Positions 1 to 11,900 of a stretch of DNA of 64,000 nucleotides are shown here, one piece after another (within the stretch, counting starts at the first letter, position 1; every line of letters starts with the position of its first letter). The position numbers and the translations under genes are program-made. The DNA lies in contig OX377201.1 in assembly GCA_947396885.1 (NCBI GenBank), forward strand, positions 7,674,934-7,738,933. The letters run 5' to 3'. Origin of the DNA: Heligmosomoides polygyrus polygyrus. Lineage: Eukaryota > Nematoda > Chromadorea > Rhabditida > Heligmosomidae. The notes under the pieces are model-generated. The model made no database searches and had not been told where the DNA came from. It saw only the letters and a list, made by a program, of their open reading frames with translations.

Positions 1-540
1 ATGGATGGACGTAATCACGTTGTGGCTTCCTTGGTAAACCTTACCCGCCACGTCGTGGGTATAGCAGTGGGTTTTCGCGCCCCATTTTTAAAAGTGCGCT
101 CTTCTGAGATCACCTATTCACACGAGATCCTGTGAGCTGCTTCTTTTCCTGAAAATAAACTTTTGAAGTCTCCTGAAAGTACGTCATCAAGATAATGTGT
201 TCAATCGTGAGGAATAACCCGAAACACCGAGATAAATGTCCGATTAAGTTAGCGAATTTTTAAATATTTTTCCTTGTAGTAGGGAACTCTTAAATGTGGC
301 CTCTTTATTCCCTCAACGCCCCTAACTTGGAGAAGTTTTTCACTCCATATGTATTGGCAGCGAAATCAGTGGAATGCTACCTAGAAGAATAACTTTTTCT
401 GGACGTCTGTCGGGTTTCTTCTACCTTATCCTCGAAGTCGTGCCCTACCCCACCGCGGGTGAGTGGTAGTCTTACCCTCCAGTACTTCTAACCATACCTT
501 TCGCTTTATGAATCGAGGTCCAGATGATTAGCCTCAACGA
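1..540. repeat. Decayed MITE of the TACCC-rich family
   Basis: The stretch around 30-70 (AAACCTTACCCGCCACGTCG) resembles 25300-25330 and 17120-17150. The stretch 440-530 resembles the right ends of those repeats at 25720-25797 and 17410-17485. I infer an old copy of the same non-autonomous element, too decayed to place its ends. No gene is visible here. Confidence 0.4.
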
Positions 541-574
541 GGAATCAAGTAAACGAGGCTAGAGGCAACGTGGT

Positions 575-1060
575 TCACACAGGTGAGAGAAGACTTCTGA
601 AGTTCTGGGTTTACATGCGAGGATCAAAGACGTTGTCACTTCGGCCGACTCGTCGAAAATTAGGTGGGCCGGTCGCGTAATGTGTTTCGCAGACACCCGC
701 TGGACGAGTGCTGTAACCGTCTGTATTCTCATACATGTCAAATTAACACCATGGCACATTACCGTCAACGAGTTAGTCAGTACTTTTGTTAAAGTTCCTC
801 ACCACCAGATGATCTTCACGATAGTAGGGCCAGGACGGCCCTTTGGATCACTTTGACACGCAGTGGGGAATGGAGACGTCACGGACGATGCGTTTCGTTG
901 ACATAATGGAATGGATTCGCTGGGATGTAGGAATAGCCCCAGGACTCCCGCGGGCTTCATCACTGGTTCCCACGCATTTCGACCTCTTCCAGCGTGTCGA
1001 ACTCACTGGGGTACTTTGGCACGCCGTAAGAAAGGCGGATGACTGTAGGTTCTCCCTCCA
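575..1060 (+). mobile_element. RTE LINE 3'-end remnant (two decayed pieces)
   Basis: Translation around 650-730 recalls the C-terminal RTE motif SSKIRWAGHVMRFA...RWT.AVT seen intact at 49.0-49.5 kb on the other strand. The stretch 880-1050 recalls the following W-I-P-R-D-V...G-R-P segment (here WIRWDVGIAPGLPRA). Both pieces are out of frame with each other and carry stops, so this is dead sequence. Confidence 0.55.
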
Positions 1061-1198
1061 CTCACCATTAAACTGAATTACTCAACTGACCTATACATCG
1101 GTGATTATCGTATTATCAAGAGAACACCAGAAAAAGCTCCTTCGTTCTTGAAGCTTGTCGCGTGCCATAGTGGCCCAGTTCACTCTCGACGGATAGTA

Positions 1199-2160
1199 TA
1201 GGGTGAACCAAAATAAAGAGGACAAGATTTTTTCGTCACAATTATAAAACAACCAACACTTCGAGAAAACGACGACTAAATTACAACAGTAAGAACATTA
1301 GGGTACGTCATGTTCAAGTGGCTTTGTAGCGGCCTCCCTTGGAGCGGATGCAGAGGGCCAAACGTTTCGCGAAGTTTGGGGGCGATGGGCCGCAGGTCGT
1401 ACCTGGGAACAGACTCTGTTCACTGATGAGAAGCTGTTCACCGTGGAGCAGGCGCACACAATCGCCAAAATGGTAGGATGTGGTCTCCAAGCAGGAGCTC
1501 CAAGCACCTCTGCTATCATCCAAAACCCACAGTCTGTTATGGTTTGGGGGCGGAATCTGCGCCAGCGGCAGGATCCCTGATTTTCGTGGATAAAGGAGTG
1601 AAAATCGACGAAGATGTGTACCAGCGAGACATTCTCGAGTCCGTAGTTCTTCCTTGGGCCCAGCAGCACTTCAGTGATGCCCACTGGACGTTCAACAGGA
1701 CTCTGCGCCCGCACATGGTGCGAGGAGTGCGCAGGCGTGGTGCAAGGCCAATTTCCCCGATTTCATCACGCCTTCGGAATGACCGCCGTTTTCTCCGGAT
1801 TTGAATCCGATGGACTACAGTGTGGGGGCATTTTAAAGGCTAGGGCCGGCGTCAAACGCCACCGCCGTCTCGAGTCCCAGAAGGAATCCTTGCGCCAGGA
1901 GTGGGAACGATTGTCCCCTGATGACCTGCGTCCCATCGCCGAAAAATTCGCGAAACGTTTGTTCATCTGCATCCGCTCCAAGGGAGGCCACTTCGAAACC
2001 ACTTGAACATGATGTGCCCTAATGTTTGTATTGTTGTAATTTGGTCGTCGTTCTCTCTTTCGTTTATCAATTTTCTCTCGAATTGTTTATCCCTCTCCCC
2101 CTTGGTTGTTTTATAATTATGATAAAAAAGATCTTGTCCACGTTATTTTGGTTCACCCTG
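1199..2160 (+). mobile_element. maT-type (DD37D) Tc1/mariner element, inactive
   Basis: The 962-bp element is bounded by TA dinucleotides (1197-1198, 2161-2162). Its inverted ends share (C/T)AGGGTGAACCAAAATAA and continue similar for about 55 bp. The + strand encodes a decayed transposase: FTDEKLF (first Asp) near 1416-1436, SVMVWGG near 1535, a QQD-SAPAH second Asp near 1690 and SPDLNPMDYSVWG near 1795-1830. The second and third Asp are separated by 37 residues, which is the maT signature. Frameshifts break the frame (for example near 1690 and 1790), and the N-terminal DNA-binding part is missing. A related copy lies at 12892-13824. Confidence 0.85.
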
Positions 2161-2162
2161 TA

Positions 2163-3157
2163 TTAGTGTATCGCAAAATTAATCTCCTTTTAAAGGTGTG
2201 TTATACATAATAGATAAGTTTTTTCACTCTAAATCGTTCCCTCTCAGGGAAAGTTACCCATATCGTTAGGTAGGTTTTTTCCTACTCTTTCAAGAAACGT
2301 ATGTGGATTTCGCTCTAATGTTTCTTGTAAAGGATTAGATTAGTAACCCTTTTGTTGGCAGAAATGTATAAATTCCGGTGGTTTTACATCGATTAACAAA
2401 GTTGTGTTCAAACTGAGTTATAACGGTTTGAAGTAAGCGTCGGCATGGGCGATTAATTTCGCGACAGCAATGTGACAGCGTTATATTTTTCAAACCTTTC
2501 GAGAAGTTTTCTACTTTTTTCTCTTTCTTCTTGATTTTTTTACACATCGTTTATTCCTTTCATTTCGCAATATCCGTCTTAACATCCCTGTGTTCTTTCT
2601 GCATTTTCTGGCTAAAACTTGCCTAGGCCTTTCTCCGTTATGTGCCATCCAAACGCATTACATGACTGGCCCACCTAATTTTCGGCATATCACTAAACTC
2701 GGTGAGGTTAAAGTCCTCTAGAGCGTCCTTTCGCTTGTGCGAAGCTTCTTCCTTGAGCCTGCATTACGATTTTTCTGTTTTCTTCCGCATCGCATCTTTT
2801 CCGAGATCTGATATGACACGAACGTCCCAGCTGTGCTGATTAGTGTGGCGCATACGAGGGATGAACAACTAAATGGGTGAATGAACGGGCTAATCCCGGA
2901 GTCAGCATAATCCCTGTCATGTCTGGATAGCCCAGGGCGTTGTTTGTCTGCTGATCTTAAGCTCAGCTCTCTTTTCATGCAAAGTCTTATTAAAGCGCGT
3001 TGCTTGTCGCTCTGGAATAAACAAGCACCTAATTTTTGGAGAAAATAGGGGCCGATTAGCAGAGCTATGTATGTCTGATGGTGGTAAAAGTTGAGAGATT
3101 TTGAAGATGACTAGCACTCACTAGTTGTAGAATGACAGGCTTCCTTATATTATTTTT
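2163..3157. other. Unannotated AT-rich stretch with an RTE crumb
   Basis: No convincing exon is visible. A short piece at about 2650-2690 (CATTACATGACTGGCCCACC) matches the minus-strand RTE motif IRWAGHVM seen at 49360-49380. The rest has no recognised repeat or gene. Confidence 0.4.
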
Positions 3158-3444
3158 GGGCGCGTCTAGCGCAGACGGAGAAGATGCCGGCTGTCGCGTG
3201 CACCCGATACCAGGTTCCTGGTTCGGATTTCCCGCCCAGGCACCAATTTTCCCATCCCCCCGGCTCGGTGATTCGGTTCCAGACTTCTCTAGAAAGGGTA
3301 AGGTGCTGACTTGTTCATCGGCTGGCCACCGCAAGTCATTGTATAGGCCAAATACGCATTTAAGCTGCCTCAACGAGAAGTAGAATGCGTGGCGCATCCT
3401 AAAAGGGATTGAGCAGAGCTTTCCTTTGTCCTTTATCCTTTATA
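3158..3444 (+). mobile_element. tRNA-derived SINE, + orientation
   Basis: Family description: about 290 bp. The head carries a Pol III A box (consensus TAGCGCAGTCGG), a B box (TGGTTCGGATTTCCCG) about 55 bp further on, and a body ending GCGTGGCGCATCCCAAAAGG. The tail is of TTTATCC repeats. The family is not protein coding; its translations (for example a GREIRTRNLVSGARDSRR string) recur only because the DNA repeats. This copy is diverged, with A box TAGCGCAGACGG and tail TTTGTCCTTTATCC. Confidence 0.8.
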
Positions 3445-3577
3445 CTTTTGCATTATTTTTATTTTATTTGCTTAATGGCTTTTTTTCGAAACTCAATTCT
3501 AGGCGAACCTCTACTCAATGTTGTCTTTCTCCAGTAGGTGTAAGGATCTCATTTCTTTAAGTGTGTCGGTTGATCCA

Positions 3578-3912
3578 AGGCTTGTCTGCGGATGCTAAAA
3601 CCCTGTCTGTTTTTCGGTCGTCTGACCACCGCATGTCATTGTATAAGCCAAATGAGGGGCAAAGGATGTCGTTATTCAACTGGTTTGGGATGCGCCACGT
3701 TTTCCATTTCCAGTCGATGTCATGCAGCCCATTTCAATGCGTGTTTGTATCCATTGTAGACAGTCGATGGAAAAGCCACTACTCTCTAATAGTATTTATT
3801 TCGCTGAACTCGGAGGGATGGGATATTTGTGCTGGCCTGGCCGAAAAATCCGAACCAAGAATCTCGATTCGGGGTGTCTGCGACAGTCGACGCCTCCTCC
3901 CACTGCGCTGCC
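3578..3912. mobile_element. Head-to-tail relics of the tRNA-derived SINE
   Basis: The stretch 3578-3652 is a + strand piece of the SINE body (CTTGTCTG...GACCACCGCATGTCATTG). It is fused at about 3655 to a minus-strand copy (3657-3912) that starts with the complement of the tail and runs to the complement of the A-box end (CTCCTCCCACTGCGCTGCC). Both are strongly diverged, so this is an old insertion pair. Confidence 0.65.
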
Positions 3913-3999
3913 ACTCGGGATCATGCGTTTTTTGCAGCATTCTTGCCATGAAAGTTGATCTTGACCTTTATTCTCTTTGTTTTTTTTTTGGTCAGCGGA

Positions 4000-5540
4000 G
4001 TATACTTACTTACTTTGATGGTCCTTTTGTCGGCTGGAGGTCTTCTCAGCGGGACCACAACTCTTCCAGACAGCTCGATCCCTGGCAGCTTGCATCCAGT
4101 GAGACAGACTACGCTCTCTGAAAGATCTTGAGAATGAGTCTGCCCATCGCGTTGGCGGTCGTCCCAGAGGTCTCTTATGGTCTCTCGGGAGCCATTCTGT
4201 GACACGTAGACTCCATCTATCGTCCTTTCGTCGAAGCAGGTGTCCGGCCCAGCGATATCTGGACTTCTTCATGTACTGCAGCGGGTCTGCTAATTGCGAC
4301 TTCTCCCGTACCTCCGAGCTTCGTAGGCCTTCTTGCCATTGCTGACGAAGGCTTGTCCTCAGAAGACATCTCTCCAGTGCACGATGCGTAGTTTGCATCG
4401 CTCTGGCGATTGTCTTGTTGACGGGCCAGGTTTCCGTCGTGTAACACATCGCAGGCAGTGCAGAGGCGTTGAATATCGAGGCCCTGAGGCCAGAATCCTT
4501 GACCTGATCGGTGACTTCGCGAATCGAACTGAAGGCTGCCCATGCTGCGCGTCTCCTGCAGGCGATTTCAGGAGCGAGGTCGTTATCCATGTTCAGCTCT
4601 CTTCCCAGATAGACGTAGGAGTCGACCTGTTGCAGAGCGACTCCATTTAACCTGACGAGTCCCGTGTCACACCACTGGTTGACCATAAACTGCATTTTGG
4701 ACATATTCATGTCCAGTCCAATCTTCATACCTGCCACATTGAGCTCGTTTAGCATTTCCTCGACTTCTGCCTGCTGGTAGAGATGAGAACAATATCGCCG
4801 GCGAAGCGAAGGTTGCTGATACGTTTAGCGTCGACTAGGTAGCCTCTATCGTCCCAGTTCAAGTCCTTTATGCCATCCTGGAGTGCCGCTGTGAATAGCT
4901 TGGGAGAGATCGTGTCTCCCTGCCGTACTCCTTTCCCGATAGGAATCTTAAGCTTTCGATCGAACAGCTGGATGGTAGTCGATGTGTTCGAGAAGCATTC
5001 GTCGAGAAGTCGGATGTAGGGCGATGGTATACCAGCGTGCACAAGCGCGTTCAGAATGGCGTTAATTTCCACAGAGTCGAACGCTTTCCGGTAATCCACG
5101 AAGACAAGGACAAGTGGGAGGTGGTATTCGCGGCTCCTCTCGATGAGCTGTGAGACAGTCTGAATATGGTCCATGCAGGAGAAATCCTTGCGAAACCCTG
5201 CTTGCTCCACTGGCTGATATTCATCCAAGCAACGCTCCATGCGGTTAAGTAGCATCTTGGTAAAGATCTTGTACACAACCGAGAGAAGACTGATGGGTCG
5301 ATAGTTGTTGATATCCTCCTGCTGACGTTTTTTGAAGATTAAAACTGTTTTCGACTCCTTCCATGAGTCCGGAATCCTAGCGAGTAGAAGGTAGTGGTTG
5401 AAGTGCTTGGCAAGAAGTGGGCAGAGGGCACTGCCGGCCGCACGAAGGAGATCAGCAGGAATTCCGTCCGGCCCGGGAGCAGTCCTTGGCTTCATCCTTC
5501 TAATGGCATGAGCAACTTCTGATTTCAGAATGGGAAGTAT
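4000..5540 (-). mobile_element. RTE-clade LINE, 5'-truncated, inactive reverse transcriptase
   Basis: Read on the minus strand, 5495-4749 encodes the fingers and palm: APGPDGI, then FVDYRKAFDSVE (motif A) and GVRQGDTISPKLF (motif B). Motif C reads LRFAGDIVLI, so the catalytic FADD has become FAGD. A frameshift at about 4750 moves the C-terminal part into another frame (4755-4006), with YVYLGRELNM, the W-V-N-K segment, RWAGHLLRR and GRPPTRWADSF. Similarity starts near 5537, so the endonuclease domain is absent. The 3' end runs into a short TAAG-type tail at about 4000-4010, usual for RTE elements. It cannot be autonomous. Confidence 0.88.
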
Positions 5541-5579
5541 AATAATGCTTCTACTAAAAACGCTGACTACTCATTCAGG

Positions 5580-5754
5580 TGTTGGGATTCAATTGCATCT
5601 GGAATAATACGCAAATTATTTCGTCAGATAGAGCGATGAATTCGGTATTAGGCATCGTGTGAAAATGCGACATAACTTGAATATTGATTCAGTAATAAAA
5701 AAACTAAAAGCGGTTGCACAAAACCCGCCAGAACCTTTCCAGCCAACCTAATAG
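5580..5754. mobile_element. Mariner terminal fragment
   Basis: The right edge CCTTTCCAGCCAACCTAATA is a mariner terminal repeat (the reverse reads TATTAGGTTGGCTGG). About 110 bp of adjoining DNA (AAAATGCGACATAACTTGAA and on) matches 38390-38430 in the mariner at 37146-38835. The left part is lost. The fragment lies just upstream of the first recognised receptor exon. Confidence 0.6.
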
Positions 5755-5874
5755 CATGCATGGCGCATACCAGTAATTATGATTTCGTCCGACATTTTAC
5801 AAATTTTGTACATTGTCCCTGAAGTTTTAGCTTCTATGCCACCAATCCTCGTACCAAGCTGCTTCACATTTCAG

Positions 5875-5974
5875 GGGCCGTGTACGTGTGTGGCGGCGAT
5901 ACTGGCGCTGATCGGCGTGCACTTTGCCGTTCGCTTTCTCTTCCGAGCCGGCCTCAACAAGGATCTGACAGCAG
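5875..5974 (+). CDS. GPCR exon: TM1
   Basis: Acceptor CACATTTCAG and donor GCAG/GTGAGC. The frame starting at 5875 reads GPCTCVAAILALIGVHFAVR and on to LFRAGLNKDLTA, a hydrophobic helix followed by a basic turn as in TM1. It ends in phase 1, and the next exon supplies two bases to complete Ala. Confidence 0.7.
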
Positions 5975-8900
5975 GTGAGCATGAGACTTCGAACCCGCAG
6001 AAACAGCAGCTCACAGAGAGCTCACCATTCGTCCTCTAGCGTGTCGCCTTTGGTCGGCTGCGCACCAGAGCACGAAATTGCCGTCGTCACCCATTAATTA
6101 TGGTGCTGAATCTCGACTAATCACGGTGCTCCACGAAACAAAGATTCTTCTCAATCGAGCTCAGAAGGTTCATCGCCCTCATGCACCATATCGTTTCGAG
6201 AAAAAAGTAATTGAGGGATCTAGTCTTGATGTCATCACGTGTACTAGGAATCTGATGGCACCTTGTCCTTCTTTTTATGACGATGAAGCCACATAATTAA
6301 GCTAGAACATCAGTACCATCTGACCATTTTTACTTATCATTCATTTAGAATTATAGTTTGTTAAATTAAAGGATAAAAGATAAAAGTCGGCGTTAATCAA
6401 TCCCTTTTGGGATGCGCCACGCATTCTACTTCTACAGGATATCGTGGAGACGAATTGAATGCGTGTTTGGCAATACAATGACTTGCAGTGGCCAGCCGAT
6501 GTACAAGTCAGCGCTGTATCCTTCCCAGACAAGTTTGGTACCAATTCATCGACCCGGAGGGACGGAAGGCTTGGTTGGCCTGGGTGGGAAATCCGAAACT
6601 GGCATCGGGTGCACGCGACAGCCGGCGCCTCCTCCGGCTGCGCCACACGCGCCCATATTAGTGCATACTAGTCTAATTTTCCACTACTCTGTTATCCTAA
6701 TGTGCTGGTTCCACGAGGGTGGTTGGCATACGTGTCCCGAAGCTCCAGCACAGACCTATATACCTAACGATATTAGGATACCATGACCAACTGGTACGGA
6801 TACAGTTTTTCTTAGTAGGTTGCCCTATTAGCAAACATTTGGACACAAACTTCTGCTGCTTTCCCTATCGTCATTTTTGAGGGCTCTTTCCATAGCGCTG
6901 AATCTGATCTCGCCTGTTTTCATACCTTTCACAGTTTAAAGTATAAAGGATAAAGGACGGCGTTATTCAATCCCTTTTGGGATGCGCCACGCATTCTACT
7001 TCTACGGGATATCGTGGAGAGGATTTGAATGCGTGTATGGCCGTACAATGACTTGCGGTGGCCAGCCGATGAACAAGTCAGCGTTGTATCCTTCCCAGAC
7101 AAGTCTGGTACCAATTCACCGACCCCGGAGGGATGGAAGGCTTGGTTGGCCTGGGCGGGAAATCCGAAACAGGAACCTGGTATCGGGTGCACGCGACAGC
7201 CGGCGCCTCCTCCGACTGCTATAAAGGCGCGCATAAATGTTAAATTGTTAAATTAGAGACATAAAATTTATGCAGAGCCGTGGAGGGAAAAAACGATCGC
7301 TCATGAGAAGTCAGCGAATACATCTTCCAACCTATACTATCATTTTGAGCGACGTACTTTTACAAAAGACATTTGCATCTTCGTACCAAAACAAGGACTT
7401 TGTTCGTTTTTGTAAGGATAATAAAAGGATGAAGCATAAATGACGGCGTTGCTCAATCCCTTTTGGGATGCGCCATGCGTTCTACTTCTACGGGTTGTCG
7501 TGGAGGCGATTTGAATGCGTATTTGGCCACACAATGACTTGCGGTGGCCAGCTGATGAACAAGTCAGTGCTCTATCCTTCCCAGACAAGTCTGGTACCAA
7601 TTCACCGACCCCGGAGGGATGGATGCCCTGGTTGGCCCGGGCGGGAAACTCGAACCAAGAACCTGGTATCGGGTGCAGGCGACAGCCGACACCTCCTCCG
7701 ACTGCGCTCCACGCGCTCAACATCGAAGGAGGCCCCCAATTTTGATTACATATTTTTAAAGCTACTGTGGCAAAAACTGACATTCGAATTTATAGTATGC
7801 AAGAGCAATTAAGGGCAGCCGTGGCTCTCTAATTATGTTACGCTTAGAACAGGAGGTAAGCAGAGTTTGAAGATCCTAAGGGAGTTTGAACTACATCAGA
7901 ATATGTGTTACGGGTTTTTTACTGTACGGCAGGTATGACGATTCTGGCAGAGTTAGTAAAGTTTAAGAGAAAGTTGGTAGTTGAAAATATTGGCGTGTGC
8001 CTATAATTAGAATACGCTTTCGATACGACTTCCGCAATCTTAGTTACTCATCTGTTCCGTGTTCGACTAATCCGGCAACCTTCGTCCAACGACCGTTGGA
8101 TGGAAGAACTCCTTACCAGGAAACTATCTCAACGGTAGGTCGGAACGGCCCAAATGTTGTGTATGGGCAGAATCGCCTTTCTCTGGGAAACAAAGAAATG
8201 CAAATATCTCGACCCCAATACAACTCTGCCCAGAGTTAGGGACGACGGAAGGTGGGCCGTTGGCCGCGTTAACCCTACGCCTGTAGGCGGAGGGCGGGCT
8301 GAAGTTGACTGGAAACAGCGATGACGAGCGAGCAGCGGTGGTGCAGAGGGTAGAGGGACGGCTTATTCCCCACGATCGCTGTTTCCAGCCAACTTAAGCC
8401 CGCCCTATGCGTGCAGGCAGAGTACTAAAGCAACCAACGGCCGAACTTCCGTCCTCCCTAGCTCTGCGCAGAGTTGTATTGGGGTCGAGATGTATGCATT
8501 TCGTTGTTTCCCAGAGAGAGGCGATTCTGCCCATATACAACACTTGGTCGTTCCGACCTACCGTTGAGATAGTTTCCTGGTTAGACGTCTGTTCGGTTAA
8601 TGCAGATTAGAATTAGCTGATCTATTCGATTAGAACACTTATGGGAGGAAATCGCCGTGCATCTATTGCAAAGATCGCTTCCTCATTCCTCGGGAAGAGC
8701 GGATCACTGGTTAAGGGCGGCCACTTCCCTATCTGGCAAGAGCAACGTATTCCATTAGGTCGGACCGGAAGTTTCCGTCGTTTCAATGTTTCCTGTTCTT
8801 CTACACTTGGTCTAATTTTCGTACTCCACGAATTGGTCTAGTTTTTGATGCCAATACATATAGAAGATGTGTAGCATTTAGAACGTTTAAAACATGCAAG

Positions 8901-11900
8901 GTGTCTTGTAAAAACTGTAGAGTTTAAAGGCTTTTCGTGGAACTAGTAGTCTCGATTTTCAGGCCCGGAGGGGGAGGGCTTGTCCACAGGATTGAGTGCG
9001 ACTGCAGAATGAAATGAAAATTCGAACGCTTCGTTAGTAAGAAATCGTCTAAAACTTGGCGCCAAAGTACTGCCAGGGATACTGTAAATCTTGAAACGAT
9101 GGTGGAGAGCTTTAAAATGACGGAAAGCCTTGGCCGGAATAAGCGATTGTACAGAGGTTTAGGAACAATCAGGATCCAAATGACTTCCCCATAGTTTAGT
9201 CCAAGTTTTGTAGTATTAAAAAGTATTCCAACCTTGCCACTTCGTTGTATAACAAAAAGAAAGAAGTATATTTAATCTGCTTAGCTCTACGATATTTATT
9301 TATTCATTTATTTATTTGTTTATTTGTACACTACAATGAGTGCGCCATAAAGTGATAAAATGGTGGAAATATAAGAGCGGAGAAGACGGTAGATAGAAAA
9401 AAAGGAAAAATGCGAAAGTACGTGTGGCGCAGTCGGAGGAGGCGCCGACTGTCGTGTGCACCCAATACCAGGTTCCTGGTTCGGATTTCCCGCCCAGGCC
9501 AACCAAGCCTTCCATCGCTCCGGAGTCGGTGAATTGGTACCGGACTTTCTGGAAGGGATAGAGCGCTCAATTGTTCATCAGCTGGCCACCGCAAGTCATT
9601 GTACAGCCATATACGCATTTAAATCGTCTCCACGACATTCAGTAGAAATAGAATGCGTGGTGCATCCCAAAAGGGACTGAGTAATGCCTTCCTAAACCCT
9701 TTTATCCTTATACCATGACCAAGGACAGAGTGTTTCGCATCGGAAGCTTTCTGTGATATGAGGTTATGCAGAAGAGAAGAATGAATGCTACTGAAGGCGC
9801 AAACAACATCTTCGCACTTCACTGCTAGCTTCATAGAGCTAAAGGATGAAAAAGATTAGAGAACGGCGTTGGTCAATTCTTTTCGAATGCGCCATGCTTT
9901 CTACTTCTGTGAGGAATCGTGTAGGGAACTTTTGTGCGTGTTTTGCCTATAAAATCACTTGCGGTGCCCAGCTGATGAGCAAATAAGTGCTGTTTCGTCC
10001 CCAGACAAATTCGGCACCAATTTATCGACTCTAGAGAGGTAGAAAGCATGGTTGGCCTGGACGAGAAATTCGAACCAAGAACCGAGAATCGAATGCACGC
10101 GACAGCCTGCTCCTCCTTTTACTGCGCTACTGTGCAATCTTCCTTACATCTATACATATTTAGCCGGAAGTGGTCAGTGCTGCCCGCTCTGTGCTCCATT
10201 ACTTCCAGTGGCTTCATCAAGCTACAGTATTCTTCGTCGGATTTAATCTGCGTTTGTTTCAGCACTGTTCTCCCTGTGTGTGATCGACTCGTTGCTCATG
10301 ATGACCGTGTTCCTGTTCTACTGTATCGAGGCGATAGGGGTGCTGTTTCTCAACACAAACCTCCTGTACAATCATCAGCTGTTCACCACCAGTCTGCACG
10401 GCGTCGCTCAGAGTCTAACCACGGCGTCGGTGAGTTCCAGCTCCATCGTTTCACTTCAAAAAGGAAGATGAGATGGATACTGTGGTGTAGATACTGTAAG
10501 CTAGGCGGTCGTTGACCGTTTGAAAGCTGGACCATTTCAATCAGCACCTCAACTATACCAGCCCTATGGCTGAGATTTTTTTCTCGAAACTTTTTGAATA
10601 TTCGGATTGTTTCAAATCCCTAAAAATTTCGAATGTTTAAATTGGAATATATTCGAAAAAAGCGTTTTTCTAAATATTCGGATTCGACACCTTCGAAAAA
10701 CGAGATTTTTGAATATTCAAATGCGGATGAAAGTTTTGAAAGGGCGCGTGTAGCGCAGTCGGAGGAGGCGCGACTGTCGCGTGCACCCGATACCAGGTTC
10801 CTGGTTCGGATTACCCGCCCAGGCCAACCAAGCCTTCCATCCCTCCGGGGTCGGTGAATTGGTACCAGACTTGTCTGGGAAGGATAAAGCGCTGATTTGT
10901 TCATCGGCTGGCCACCGCAAGTCATTGTATGGCCAAATACGCATTCATGCCGCCTCCACGACATCCCGTAGAAGTAGAATGCGCTGGCGCATCCCAGAAG
11001 GGATTGAGTAACGCCGTTCTTTATCCTTTTATCCTTATCTATTCGAAATCTTCAACGATTGATCAGCATTGATCCGTTCGTGGTCGTTCTCCGGCTCTGA
11101 ATCGATAACATTCGATGATGACTGGGTATCTAAACAGTGAATGTTTCGTGCCCAAATGAAAACACTATGCATGTCGCGAATGTGGACAGCATTATGAGGT
11201 GGAAGCGCGCCAGGCATTTATAACCAAACAAGGTATCAGCAGAACGCTCCCTCCTCGAATGGCACGTCGATTCAATGCAGCCTGATTGGCTGGCGCTATC
11301 CTACTTCTCAGTGCAGCCTACGTTCGTGACAAGGACAGAAAAGAGAATATTACGGAAGCCGTTCAAAAAGCACCATTCTTTCTCCCTAAGTGGGCCGATC
11401 AATCCGATCAATATCAATCCGAAGTCATTAGCGTTAATTCATCTCAATTTAATCACCTCTAGCCCTTAACTGAAAAAAATAATTACTAAAGCTTGAACAT
11501 ACCCAAAAGAACACTATGGTAAAGTAAGGAGCGCTAAATAATTGTGGGAAGCAAAGCAACTACAAGAATTTGGAATTAAGCTAAGGTCTTTTGTTTCAGT
11601 GAAATTTAGTCAAATGTCTTGGAAAACCAAAATTTGTTTCGCTTGATTTTGACTGTTCCATCAGCTTAACATTGGCAGCCATATGTGTGTTCGCGTCCGA
11701 AGCGGCCTGAACAAAACCGACAGAAATGTTGTGCGTGGCGCACTCTGAGGGGCTGATTATCGTTGACATTTCCAACCATCGTTAGGCATTAGCTGAATAT
11801 GAGTGGCCAAGATGGTATGATACAGTAACAGGAGTATGACCCTTCCGATTTGCAGACAATGCTGGTGATCTACATCACGTTTCTTCGATTCATGGCCGTG

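Noticed and set aside
1478..2006. Separate genes suggested by overlapping + strand frames
   Set aside because: They are frame fragments of one maT transposase bounded by terminal repeats.
6412..7812. Recurring ORFs with strings such as WPGREIRTRNLVSGARDSRR across many loci
   Set aside because: They are translations of the tRNA-derived SINE in several frames. Stops and frame differ among copies, and the DNA has Pol III boxes and TSDs, so they are not a protein family.
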